The notes below the pieces were generated by a model. It was not told the DNA's origin. It did no database searches and saw only the letters and a list, made by a program, of their open reading frames with translations. From an uncultured Lachnospiraceae bacterium (GTDB lineage: Bacteria > Bacillota > Clostridia > Lachnospirales > Lachnospiraceae), in the NCBI GenBank assembly GCA_902796425.1, contig CADBPC010000029.1, positions 1-38,001 on the forward strand: a stretch of DNA of 38,001 nt, written 5' to 3'. The position numbers and the translations under genes were made by a program. Positions 8,201 to 15,948 of this stretch are shown here, one piece after another; the first letter of the stretch is position 1, and the number at the start of each line of letters is the position of its first letter.

Positions 8201-9212
8201 CAGAGGCATTGGCGAGAGGACGGGCAGGACCTTACGCCTTCGTCTATTGCTGGTGCTGCTGCTGTGCGTTTGCATATCAGCTTCAGGCTGCGGTATGGCG
8301 GCACCTCTTTCATTTGAAGAAAACGCGGAATACAGTACTTTTAATTTCCTGGTTCGTTCATCCGGTGCGGCGCAGGTTGCAGACCCGTTCGCAGCGGATC
8401 TTTGTGTTGTAAATACAAATGTAATCCCGCAGGATGTGGTTCTGCCCGATGTCGCGGACGACATGGCCGCCGCGCTTTTTGACGTCAGCGGCCGCAGGAC
8501 AATCTATGCCAGCAACGCGAACATGAAGGTATATCCTGCCTCCCTCACAAAGGTCATGACTTCGCTCGTTGCACTGAAGTATTCATCGCCGGATGAGATT
8601 CTGACCGCTTCGGAGAATGTCGTAATCAACGAAGCCAATGTGACGGTCGCGGGACTCCAGCCCGGCGACACCATGACTCTGTCCCAGGCCCTGAACCTTC
8701 TTCTCATTAATTCCGCAAATGATGTGGCAATACTGATCGCCGAGAACATCGGCGGTTCTGTCAACGAATTTATCCGCATGATGAACGCGGAAGCCGCAAG
8801 GCTCGGCGCGACAAACACGAATTTTATCAATTCAAACGGTCTGACGGATGAGAATCATTACACGACGCTGTACGATCTTTATCTTATTTTCAGCGCTGCA
8901 CTGAAATATGAGGCTTTTACGGAGATCATCAGCCGTTCAAGGTACACGACCGTATATCACGACAGAAACGGACTGGATAAGGAGGTGGATGTCTATTCCA
9001 CCAACAATTATCTTATGAGCTATTCCAAACCGCCTGCGGGAATCACCGTTGTCGGAGGGAAAACAGGCACAACCTACGCGGCGGGGCACTGCCTCATGGT
9101 TCTGTGCCGCGATACGCTCGGAAAACCCTATATCGGCGTCGTCATGAAGGCTCCCACAAATGAGAAGTGTTATGCCGCCATGAACGAGCTGATGGATCTG
9201 ATCCCGAGGTAG
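8184..9212 (+). CDS. D-alanyl-D-alanine carboxypeptidase (DacF/PBP5 type), probable lipoprotein
   Basis: Class C low-molecular-weight penicillin-binding protein (peptidase S11) that trims the terminal D-Ala from peptidoglycan stem peptides outside the membrane. The motifs are S120-L-T-K123, S177-A-N179 and K293-T-G295, correctly spaced. The N-terminus has a basic, leucine-rich signal ending in ISASGC; C36 could be lipidated, though the -3 residue is alanine, a weak lipobox. The start is GTG 8184 inside the end of mgsA. At 342 residues it is slightly shorter than DacF and appears to lack the C-terminal beta domain and amphipathic anchor of PBP5, consistent with a lipid anchor instead. It closes the operon. 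Confidence 0.88.
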   Translation: MKCTSNRGIGERTGRTLRLRLLLVLLLCVCISASGCGMAAPLSFEENAEYSTFNFLVRSSGAAQVADPFAADLCVVNTNVIPQDVVLPDVADDMAAALFDVSGRRTIYASNANMKVYPASLTKVMTSLVALKYSSPDEILTASENVVINEANVTVAGLQPGDTMTLSQALNLLLINSANDVAILIAENIGGSVNEFIRMMNAEAARLGATNTNFINSNGLTDENHYTTLYDLYLIFSAALKYEAFTEIISRSRYTTVYHDRNGLDKEVDVYSTNNYLMSYSKPPAGITVVGGKTGTTYAAGHCLMVLCRDTLGKPYIGVVMKAPTNEKCYAAMNELMDLIPR

Positions 9213-9235
9213 GGCAAGAGTATACTTTTCGTCAG

Positions 9236-9264
9236 TTGTCATTTGAAGTCTTTACGGATATAAT
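9236..9264 (+). promoter_or_regulatory. Sigma-A type promoter before the small P-loop gene
   Basis: TTGTCA (9236-9241), exactly 17 bases, then a perfect TATAAT (9259-9264). It is located 63 bases before the next start codon and 23 bases after the preceding gene. Confidence 0.8.
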
Positions 9265-9327
9265 GATAACAGGGTCATAGTATTTTTATGGCGCTTATAC
9301 TATTTATTTTCAGGAGGGCACTTCCCA

Positions 9328-9747
9328 ATGGTTCAGTTAATTGTAGGCAATAAAGGTAAGGGCAAAACAAAATGCTTATTGGATAAGGTCAATTCGGAAG
9401 TCAAGAACATTCTCGGCAGTATCTGCTATCTGGATAAAAGCACGCAGCACATGTTTGAACTGAATAACAAGGTCAGGCTGATCAATATCTCCGAGTACGG
9501 CATCGCCAACAATGAGCAGTTCATCGGATTTATCTGCGGCATAATCTCACAGGATCATGATCTTCAGCAGATGTATTTTGACAGCTTCCTCAAGATCGCA
9601 CATCTTGAAGATGCAGACATGGTTCCCACAATAAAGAAGCTTCAGAGCATCAGTGAAAAGTTCGGCGTTGATTTCATTCTCAGTATTTCTGTTGACGAGA
9701 CAGATCTTCCCGAAGAAATCAGACCGCTCACGATTATATCTCTTTAA
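9328..9747 (+). CDS. Small P-loop protein of unknown function
   Basis: A 139-residue soluble protein. It opens with MVQLIVGNKGKGKTK, which contains a Walker A-like motif (GNKGKGKT, residues 7-14). A Walker B-like hydrophobic strand near the end (VDFILSISVDET) may serve as its partner. The length is far below that of a full AAA or RecA module, so it may bind nucleotide without being a complete ATPase. The start is well supported by AGGAGG 10 bases upstream. The gene has its own strong promoter and a strong terminator, so it is an independent transcription unit between the wall operon and the division-related genes. I do not recognise a characterised homologue and assign no function. Confidence 0.82.
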   Translation: MVQLIVGNKGKGKTKCLLDKVNSEVKNILGSICYLDKSTQHMFELNNKVRLINISEYGIANNEQFIGFICGIISQDHDLQQMYFDSFLKIAHLEDADMVPTIKKLQSISEKFGVDFILSISVDETDLPEEIRPLTIISL

Positions 9748-9762
9748 ACAGTACATATAGAT

Positions 9763-9790
9763 GCCCCGGGCTTAAGTACCGGGGCTTTTT
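9763..9790 (+). terminator. Intrinsic terminator after the P-loop gene
   Basis: Perfect 7-bp stem GCCCCGG (9763-9769) / CCGGGGC (9779-9785), 9-base loop, then TTTTT. It lies 16 bases past the stop codon. Confidence 0.93.
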
Positions 9791-9823
9791 GTTGTATCAA
9801 GGGCATTATTGAGGTATTGCAAT

Positions 9824-11263
9824 TTGGCAAAATCCGCTTCAGGCAGCAGACCGCAGCAGCAGAACAGGCAGTCGGGCAGGCCTTCTTCAAGGATAACTCA
9901 ATACAGGCGGCCGGTTAACCTGAATATCGGTATACTGATCTTCATGGTAATCCTGATCTATGTTGTGTACAGCATCATCCGCTACGCGACGGCAAGACAT
10001 GTCGTGGGATATGTTGTCAGGACGGGTTCCATTTCCGAGGGCAGAGTCTATGAAGGCCTCGCGCTCCGGGACGAGACGGTTGTATACAGCCCGTATTCAG
10101 GGCACATAAACTATTTCACCAGGGAAGCCGACAGACTTGGCAACGGAAGGCTGGCATATACGGTCGATGAATCGGGCCAGATCCTGGATAAACTCGGCGC
10201 GCAGAGCGCCGGCGCCCCGATTCTTACGGAATCGGACTATCGCCAGCTTGCGGGCGATATCATCGACTTTACGGAGGGGTTCGATCCTTCCAACTTCAAA
10301 AAGGTCTACGATTTCAAGTATTCTCTGCTCGGCACAGTCCAGAACATCACCAACAATTCTATTTTTGCGGATATCAGCTCGATCGCCGGAAGCAGCTCAT
10401 CGGTTCATTTCTGTAATACAGAGGACACGGGCTATATTGTGTACTGTGTTGACGGCTATGAGGATAAATCCTTTGAGACGCTGACTGCGTCCGATTTTGA
10501 TTCCGCAAATTACAAGAAGACAATCCTTGAGAACAACATTATGATCGGCGCGGGAGACCCCGCATACCGCCTGGAGACGGCGGAGGACTGGGCGCTTGCC
10601 ATCCGTGTGGACTCGGATGAGACGGCAAAGGCTCTTCTCGATGAGGGCGTCATCAAGGTACGCTTTCTCAAAAACCAGGTTGAGGCGTGGGCGAAGGTCA
10701 GCGCAAAAACGGACGACACGGGCCAGAATTATATCCTGCTGTCCTTTACCAATTCCATGATTACATTCTGCACGGACCGCTTTCTTGACATTGAGCTCAT
10801 TGTTGATGAGACAAAGGGCCTGAAAATTCCGAAGACCGCACTGATCGATGATGACTTTTTCCTGGTTCCCGGCGATTTTATCACGCAGGGACCGGGCAGT
10901 GCGCAGGGGGTCCTGAGAGAAGTCTATAACGATAAGGGAGACAGGAGCACGGAGTTTGTTCCGCTGACGCCGTATCACGCCGATAAGGACCAGAATTATT
11001 ATTTTGACAGGGAAAAGCTCCGAAGCGGCGACATCCTGCTGATGACAGACTCGGACAGAACCTATACGGTGGGACGGACAGACAAGCTTTCGGGCGTCTA
11101 CAATATTAATAAAGGATATGCAAATTTCTGCCAGGTTACCGTTGAATCGGAAAATGCGGATTATGCGATCGTGAAGCCGGACAGTGTATACGGACTGCGG
11201 GAATACGACTATATCGTCCTGGACGCGACCACAATCAATCCGAATGAATTCCTGTATGAATAG
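9824..11263 (+). CDS. HlyD-like single-pass membrane protein next to sepF
   Basis: A 479-residue protein. A basic Gln/Arg/Ser-rich cytoplasmic tail (1-32) precedes one membrane segment (about 34-53, IGILIFMVILIYVVYSII). The extracellular part resembles membrane-fusion or HlyD-type adaptors: a short beta-rich lipoyl-like segment (GLALRDETVVYSPYSGHINYF), a helical region, then beta-barrel-like repeats near the end (SGVYNINKGYANFCQVTVE). No ABC transporter partner is encoded nearby, so an export role is not indicated. The neighbouring sepF suggests an envelope or division role, which is inference. TTG 9824 is chosen because GAGGT lies 8 bases upstream; an alternative TTG at 9809 has no clear ribosome binding site. 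Confidence 0.78.
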   Translation: MAKSASGSRPQQQNRQSGRPSSRITQYRRPVNLNIGILIFMVILIYVVYSIIRYATARHVVGYVVRTGSISEGRVYEGLALRDETVVYSPYSGHINYFTREADRLGNGRLAYTVDESGQILDKLGAQSAGAPILTESDYRQLAGDIIDFTEGFDPSNFKKVYDFKYSLLGTVQNITNNSIFADISSIAGSSSSVHFCNTEDTGYIVYCVDGYEDKSFETLTASDFDSANYKKTILENNIMIGAGDPAYRLETAEDWALAIRVDSDETAKALLDEGVIKVRFLKNQVEAWAKVSAKTDDTGQNYILLSFTNSMITFCTDRFLDIELIVDETKGLKIPKTALIDDDFFLVPGDFITQGPGSAQGVLREVYNDKGDRSTEFVPLTPYHADKDQNYYFDREKLRSGDILLMTDSDRTYTVGRTDKLSGVYNINKGYANFCQVTVESENADYAIVKPDSVYGLREYDYIVLDATTINPNEFLYE

Positions 11264-11295
11264 GAATAAGAATATTCAGCAATTTCTGTTTTCTA

Positions 11296-11324
11296 TTGAC
11301 ATAACGGTGAAAAAAAACGATAAT
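11296..11324 (+). promoter_or_regulatory. Sigma-A type promoter for sepF
   Basis: Perfect TTGACA (11296-11301), 17-base spacer, GATAAT (11319-11324), ending 39 bases before the sepF start. The spacer holds an A-rich run that could aid promoter bending. Confidence 0.85.
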
Positions 11325-11363
11325 AGCACTATGTATGAGTTTTCTCAGGAGTGTAGCTAGAAT

Positions 11364-11963
11364 ATGAGCGTTATTGACAAGTTGATCAACGGCATGAAGT
11401 TTAATTCTGATGACCAGGATTTGGAAGAGGATATGGATTACGAAGACGGCTATGAAGATTATGAAGACAGCCGTCCCGCCAGACGGGGAGCCATTCCTTT
11501 CCAGCGGAATGCGAGATCTGCACAGAGCGATGATGATTACAGGGCGCCGGCGACACTGACAGGCAGTGCGATTGTTCCGTCAGCAAAGCGCGGACTTTCC
11601 AACATGCAGGTCCGGGTCATCAAACCCAGCACCTTTGATCAGGCAAGACAGATCACCGATACTTTACTGTCCCACAGGACCGTCCTTCTGAACCTGGAAG
11701 GCCTGGATGTGAACACAGCACAGAGAATCGTTGATTTTGCATCGGGTTCCTGTTACGCGCTTCACGGTAATTTTATGAGGATTTCTCATTTTATCATCGT
11801 GATTACGCCGGAGGATGTGGATATCGCAGGTGATATCGCGGCAGCGGATGATTCCGCAGCGGGCGCAGTGAATGCGTTTGGCACAATGCCCGGCATGCAG
11901 GATATGGGTGCCGCAGGCAGTCCTTTCGGACAGGCCAATATGCAGAATGCATACATGCAGTAA
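11364..11963 (+). CDS. sepF: Cell division protein SepF
   Basis: FtsZ-associated membrane-binding division protein, 199 residues. The N-terminal MSVIDKLINGMKF is the amphipathic membrane-targeting helix. A long acidic, disordered linker follows (about 16-80, rich in Asp, Glu and Tyr). The SepF core (about 82-155) includes VRVIKPSTFDQARQITDTL, VLLNLEGLD, AQRIVDFASGSCYAL and FIIVITPEDVDI. After it comes a Gly/Met/Gln-rich tail of about 40 residues, longer than in Bacillus. SepF bundles FtsZ filaments and tethers them to the membrane. AGGAG lies 12 bases upstream of the ATG. It has its own promoter and is followed by a stable hairpin. Confidence 0.95.
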   Translation: MSVIDKLINGMKFNSDDQDLEEDMDYEDGYEDYEDSRPARRGAIPFQRNARSAQSDDDYRAPATLTGSAIVPSAKRGLSNMQVRVIKPSTFDQARQITDTLLSHRTVLLNLEGLDVNTAQRIVDFASGSCYALHGNFMRISHFIIVITPEDVDIAGDIAAADDSAAGAVNAFGTMPGMQDMGAAGSPFGQANMQNAYMQ

Positions 11964-12008
11964 TTTCCCCGCAGCAATAAATTGACAGCGGCAATGCAGT
12001 CTATCTCC

Positions 12009-12043
12009 ACGCATCGGTTTGAACAAACCGGTGCGTGTTGTTT
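12009..12043 (+). terminator. Hairpin downstream of sepF, probable terminator
   Basis: 13-bp stem ACGCATCGGTTTG (12009-12021) / CAAACCGGTGCGT (12024-12036) with one G-U pair and a two-base loop, followed by GTTGTTT. The T-tract is imperfect, so termination may be partial. Confidence 0.6.
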
Positions 12044-12128
12044 GTGCGAAGCAATGAGCCATGCGCTCACAGACTGACAGACGGACATCGGGAGCTTGCT
12101 CACGGATGGCCGGATGCCAGGCTGCGAG

Positions 12129-12373
12129 CATACGGCGAATGCCGCGGCAGTGAGGGATCGAAGATCCCGTAACTGTCGGCATGGCTCAAAATGCAAAGAA
12201 AGTTAGATGAGCCTACTCAATCGGCAGCGGAAGCGATGGAGGACACATACGGCGAATGCCGCGACAGTGAGGGATCGAAGATCCCGTAACTGGCGGCATG
12301 GCTCATTTAGTGAAAGATGAGCGAATGTCGCGACAGTATGCATCCAAAGGATGCTTAATGTCGGTATGGCTCA
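12129..12373 (+). repeat. Three structured intergenic repeats upstream of aroB
   Basis: Two nearly identical 60-base copies (12129-12188 and 12246-12305, 58 of 60 identical) and a diverged third (about 12317-12373). Each begins near GCGAATG(C/T)CGCG, has an apical hairpin and ends with CGG(C/T)ATGGCTCA. The apical stem is GGGATC-GAA-GATCCC in copies 1 and 2 but GCATCC-AAA-GGATGC in copy 3, so pairing is kept while sequence changed. The flanking arms (around ATGCCG...CGGCAT) can also pair. GGCTCAT or its complement recurs at 12054, 12207 and 12379. No ORF, tRNA or riboswitch was recognised in this 454-base spacer (11964-12417). The elements may act as RNA structures in the aroB leader or as mobile palindromic repeats. 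Confidence 0.8.
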
Positions 12374-12417
12374 ATACTTGGCTCATTAAAGAACAATGAA
12401 ATCCCGGAGATCATGTC

Positions 12418-13521
12418 ATGAATTGTGCAACTGAAAAAACACTGACGGTTCATAAGGATGGCATGCCCATCTATGATATCGTATACGGAACCAATCCCGA
12501 GGCTCTCGGCGATCTGTTGAAGGACAGGGGATTTGGCGGCAGAAGATTCTGCGTCGTTACAGACTCCAATGTGGGCCCTTTGTATGCCGAAGCAGTCGTA
12601 CGGGCCTGTGACGGGATCGGCAGTGGGAAAACGATTCTTGTGACGCTCCCTGCGGGTGAGGAGAACAAGAATCTGGATCATATCAGCGATATTTACCGGT
12701 GCCTTATCGAAGAAAAGTATGACCGCAGGTCCTGTCTTATTGCACTTGGCGGAGGCGTTGTCGGGGATATGACGGGGTATGCCGCTGCGACATATCTTCG
12801 CGGAGTCAGCTTTATCCAGGTGCCGACAACCTTGCTTTCACAGGCGGATTCCAGCATCGGAGGCAAGACCGGCGTTGACTTTGAAGGCTACAAGAACATG
12901 GTCGGCGCCTTTTATATGCCGGGGATGGTCTTTGCGAATGTAGATTATCTTGGCAGTCTGGATGAGCGGCAGTTCATCGGAGGCTTCGCGGAGGTGATCA
13001 AGCACGGTATTATCCGTGACAAAGCCTATTATGAATTTCTTGTTCAAAACCGCGAATTGATTCTTGGCCGGGATACCGAAACACTGACTCAGATGCTTTA
13101 TGTCAGCAACCGGATCAAAAAAGAGGTCGTTGAAGCGGATCCGTATGAGAAAAAGGAGAGAATGCTCCTTAATTTCGGCCATACGATCGGACATGCTGTC
13201 GAGAAATATCTGGACTTTGGCATGACCCACGGCGAATGCGTCGCTGCCGGGTGCTGCGCGGCGGCATATATCAGCGTTCTGAAGGGGTTCCTTACTCAGA
13301 ATGAGTATGAAGCGGTCAGGGACGATATTGCATCCTTCGGGCTGCCTGTCAGAGTAAGCGGGATTGATCCGGATAAGATCCTTAAGCTCACGGCGTCCGA
13401 CAAGAAGGCGTCGGGAGGAAGGCCGCGATTCGTACTGCTGAAGAGTATCGGAGAAGCCTTTGTTGAAGAGAATGTTTCTGATGATGAGATCCTGAAGGGA
13501 ATCTTGTCGATTGCCGGTTGA
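12418..13521 (+). CDS. aroB: 3-dehydroquinate synthase
   Basis: Second step of the shikimate pathway: an NAD- and metal-dependent cyclisation of DAHP to 3-dehydroquinate. The protein has 367 residues, standard length. Visible motifs are the dinucleotide loop ALGGGVVGDMTGYAAATYLRG, the PTTLLSQADSSIGGKTGVD segment, FIGGFAEVIKHGII with the metal-binding glutamate, and NFGHTIGHAVE with THGECVAAG carrying the metal histidines. The start is ATG 12418 with CGGAG about 10 bases upstream; an ATG five bases earlier is out of frame. No other shikimate genes are nearby. It is followed 27 bases later by lspA without a visible terminator, so co-transcription with lspA-rluD is likely. Confidence 0.96.
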   Translation: MNCATEKTLTVHKDGMPIYDIVYGTNPEALGDLLKDRGFGGRRFCVVTDSNVGPLYAEAVVRACDGIGSGKTILVTLPAGEENKNLDHISDIYRCLIEEKYDRRSCLIALGGGVVGDMTGYAAATYLRGVSFIQVPTTLLSQADSSIGGKTGVDFEGYKNMVGAFYMPGMVFANVDYLGSLDERQFIGGFAEVIKHGIIRDKAYYEFLVQNRELILGRDTETLTQMLYVSNRIKKEVVEADPYEKKERMLLNFGHTIGHAVEKYLDFGMTHGECVAAGCCAAAYISVLKGFLTQNEYEAVRDDIASFGLPVRVSGIDPDKILKLTASDKKASGGRPRFVLLKSIGEAFVEENVSDDEILKGILSIAG

Positions 13522-13548
13522 TAAATATCCGTAACGAGACAGGTGTGT

Positions 13549-14046
13549 ATGAGTAAGAAGATCAGAATTGCCGTTGAATTGATTATCTGGATCGTCCTTG
13601 TTGCTGCCGACCAGATCAGCAAGATCGCCGCAGTAAATGCACTCAAGGACAAGCCGGCCATCCCGCTGATTAAAAACGTGCTGGAGTTCTATTATGTGGA
13701 AAACCGCGGAGCGGCCTTCAGTATGCTGCAGAATGCAACCTGGTTCTTTTATATTATTGCGTCTGCAGCGATTATAGCGATCGCTGTCTTTCTTATTCGG
13801 ATGCCGGACGGCAGGAGATTTGTTCCCTTAAGGATTCTGCTGGTCCTGATCAGTGCGGGAGCTGCGGGGAATCTGATCGACAGAGTCATGTTTACCTATG
13901 TCCGGGACTTTATCTATTTTTCGCTGATCAATTTCCCGGTTTTCAACGTGGCTGACATGTATGTGACCTGTGCGACGTTTGCGCTGGTTCTCCTTACCTT
14001 CTTCTATTATAAGGATGAAGACTTCGCAGCTATGGGAATCCATTGA
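13549..14046 (+). CDS. lspA: Signal peptidase II (lipoprotein signal peptidase)
   Basis: Membrane aspartyl protease that removes signal peptides from prolipoproteins after lipidation. The protein has 165 residues and four membrane segments. The catalytic aspartates are D111 in GNLIDRV and D136 in FNVADMYV; the conserved VENRGAAFSML (residues 50-60) is also present. ATG 13549 is preferred over GTG 13543 because the AGG of ACAGG sits 5 bases before it. Substrates in this window would include the DUF3160 protein and probably the carboxypeptidase at 8184. The stop codon is separated by one base from the rluD start. Confidence 0.95.
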   Translation: MSKKIRIAVELIIWIVLVAADQISKIAAVNALKDKPAIPLIKNVLEFYYVENRGAAFSMLQNATWFFYIIASAAIIAIAVFLIRMPDGRRFVPLRILLVLISAGAAGNLIDRVMFTYVRDFIYFSLINFPVFNVADMYVTCATFALVLLTFFYYKDEDFAAMGIH

Positions 14047-14047
14047 T

Positions 14048-15022
14048 ATGAGTAACGACTGTGGAAATAACAGCAATTCTTTTATAGTGACCGAGGAATA
14101 CGAAGGCGAGCGGCTGGATAAACTGCTCGCTGTTATTTTGCCGGATTATTCCAGAAGCTATCTTCAGCAGGTTTTAAAGGACGGGAATGTCCTTCTTAAC
14201 GGACGCACTGTCAAGGCCTCTGCGAAGGTGAAGGAGGGCGACCTGGTTGCCTTTGCGGTGCCTGAGAAAGTGATTCCCGATATTGCCGCGGAGGACATAC
14301 CGCTTGACATCCTGTATGAGGATGACGATGTCCTCGTTGTAAATAAGCCGAAGAACATGGTTGTGCATCCGGCGCCCGGCCATTACACCGGCACGTTGGT
14401 CAATGCCGTGATGTACCACTGCAGGGACAATCTGTCCGGGATAAACGGTGTCTTAAGGCCGGGAATCGTTCACAGGATCGATAAAGACACGACCGGCTCG
14501 GTTATTATCTGCAAAAATGACCTTGCTCACAGGAGCATTGCACAGCAGCTTAAAGACCACACCATTGTCCGCAGATATGTCGCGATTCTTTACGGGGATC
14601 CGTTTTCCGACCCCGGCGTTTCCAAAAGAAAGGGAGTATCTTGTGCAGACGGAATTCTTACCGTGGATGCCGCGATAGGAAGAGATCCCGCAGACCGCAG
14701 GAGAAACCACATTGATCCTGACGGAAAAAGGGCGGTTACGCACATCCGGCTGCTGGAAAAATATAAGGATTACACCTATGCCGAGTGCCGGCTTGAGACA
14801 GGAAGGACGCACCAGATCAGGGTCCATACCCAGTATATCGGGCATCCGATTCTCGGGGATGACGTCTATGCGCCGGGAAGAAAGCCGCCGTTTCGGCTCG
14901 AAGGACAGTGCCTTCACGCCATGATACTCGGGTTTGTCCATCCCCGGAGCGGCGAATATATCGAAACCACGGCGCCGGTTCCGGAGTATATGGACAAATT
15001 GCTTAGGATCATGCCGAAGTAA
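14048..15022 (+). CDS. rluD: RluA-family 23S rRNA pseudouridine synthase (RluD-type)
   Basis: Isomerises uridines to pseudouridine in large-subunit rRNA. The protein has 324 residues: an N-terminal S4 RNA-binding domain (about 20-70, ERLDKLLAVILPDYSRSYLQ) and then the catalytic domain with H142-R-I-D145-K-D-T-T-G, D145 being the expected nucleophile. Further motifs are NKPKNMVVHPAPGH, LETGRTHQIRVH and GHPILGDDVY. The frame is open back into lspA (13970), but ATG 14048, one base after the lspA stop, gives the normal N-terminus. The lspA-rluD pairing is widespread in Firmicutes. The target uridines cannot be read from sequence. Confidence 0.93.
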   Translation: MSNDCGNNSNSFIVTEEYEGERLDKLLAVILPDYSRSYLQQVLKDGNVLLNGRTVKASAKVKEGDLVAFAVPEKVIPDIAAEDIPLDILYEDDDVLVVNKPKNMVVHPAPGHYTGTLVNAVMYHCRDNLSGINGVLRPGIVHRIDKDTTGSVIICKNDLAHRSIAQQLKDHTIVRRYVAILYGDPFSDPGVSKRKGVSCADGILTVDAAIGRDPADRRRNHIDPDGKRAVTHIRLLEKYKDYTYAECRLETGRTHQIRVHTQYIGHPILGDDVYAPGRKPPFRLEGQCLHAMILGFVHPRSGEYIETTAPVPEYMDKLLRIMPK

Positions 15023-15102
15023 ACTTGGAGATTACTTACAGAAAGCGGGCCGAAGTCCGGATGATAATTGTGAATGTTTGCCAGTTAGCTGTGCCTGCAG
15101 AA

Positions 15103-15131
15103 TTGCATTTGAAGTGTTTCTGTTTTATAAT
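15103..15131 (+). promoter_or_regulatory. Sigma-A type promoter upstream of the cytidylate-kinase-like gene
   Basis: TTGCAT (15103-15108), 17 bases, TATAAT (15126-15131). It leaves a leader of about 150 bases before the start at 15290. The leader contains a 7-bp inverted repeat CCGGGAA / TTCCCGG around 15196-15231 but no T-tract or recognised riboswitch. Confidence 0.7.
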
Positions 15132-15289
15132 CTGAATGTATCCATCCGGAGTGCAGAAGCTGATTCCGACTGACATTCCGAGCAATCGGCATCCGGGAAC
15201 GGAATTGTACCAAAAAGATTCCCGGCTGTCTTCCGCACAGGAGTATAGACATATTCCTTGCGGACAAGAGAAAGGCACAGGCAGGACAT

Positions 15290-15916
15290 ATGAAGACAAT
15301 TATCACCATCGGTCGCCAGTTTGGCTCAAACGGACATCTTGTAGGACAGAAACTTGCTGATCATTACGGAATTAAGTGCTATGACAAGGAACTGATTTCC
15401 CAAGTGGCCAGCAACAGCGGCTTTTGTCAGGAAATGATTGAGCAGCATGACGAGCGTCCGACCAATTCCTTCCTTTACAATCTGGTTATGGACACCTATT
15501 CCTTCGGCTATAACGCTTCCAGCTTTGTTGACATGCCGATCAGCCAGAAGGTCTTTCTTGTCCAGTTCGATACGATTAAAAAGGTGGCGGAGGAAGGTCC
15601 CTGCGTGTTTATCGGACGCTGCGCGGACAGCGCTCTCAGCGAAAGAGATGACGTAATCAATCTCTTCATTCATGCCGACGAACGCTACCGCATCAAAGAA
15701 ATCATGCACAGATATCCGGATATCACAAGCGAACAGAAGGCTCGTGATTTCATGAACAAAAAGGATAAGCAGCGCCAGAGCTACTACAACTATTATTCAT
15801 CCCATAAATGGGGCCGCTCGGACACCTATGACGCATCCATCAACACAGGCCTTCTGGGCGTTGACGGAACCGTCAAACTCATCATCCAGCTGATTGAGGA
15901 TTACGAGAACAGATAA
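15290..15916 (+). CDS. Cytidylate kinase-like family protein
   Basis: A 208-residue nucleotide-binding protein of the cytidylate kinase-like group. The P-loop is GRQFGSNGHLVG (about residues 8-19), where true Cmk has GPAGSGKS. A later GPCVFIGRCADSAL segment and a lid-like arginine/lysine-rich helix (EQKARDFMNKKDKQRQSYYNYY) are typical of this family. The end GLLGVDGTVKLIIQLIE matches the usual C-terminal helix. These proteins are common in Clostridia in addition to genuine Cmk, and their substrate is not established. It has its own promoter and a long leader. The gene ends 32 bases before the convergent recombinase gene, with no clear terminator. Confidence 0.85.
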   Translation: MKTIITIGRQFGSNGHLVGQKLADHYGIKCYDKELISQVASNSGFCQEMIEQHDERPTNSFLYNLVMDTYSFGYNASSFVDMPISQKVFLVQFDTIKKVAEEGPCVFIGRCADSALSERDDVINLFIHADERYRIKEIMHRYPDITSEQKARDFMNKKDKQRQSYYNYYSSHKWGRSDTYDASINTGLLGVDGTVKLIIQLIEDYENR

Positions 15917-15948
15917 TCAGAAGCTTCGGGTTTTCAATTCCTGAATTC

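Noticed and set aside
11664-12196. Minus-strand open frames over the sepF end and the repeat spacer
   Set aside because: They overlap sepF coding sequence and run through the hairpin repeats; no start signals or recognisable protein.
12129-12373. CRISPR array
   Set aside because: Only three copies, 60 bases long with internal hairpins and unequal spacing, one strongly diverged, and no cas genes nearby.
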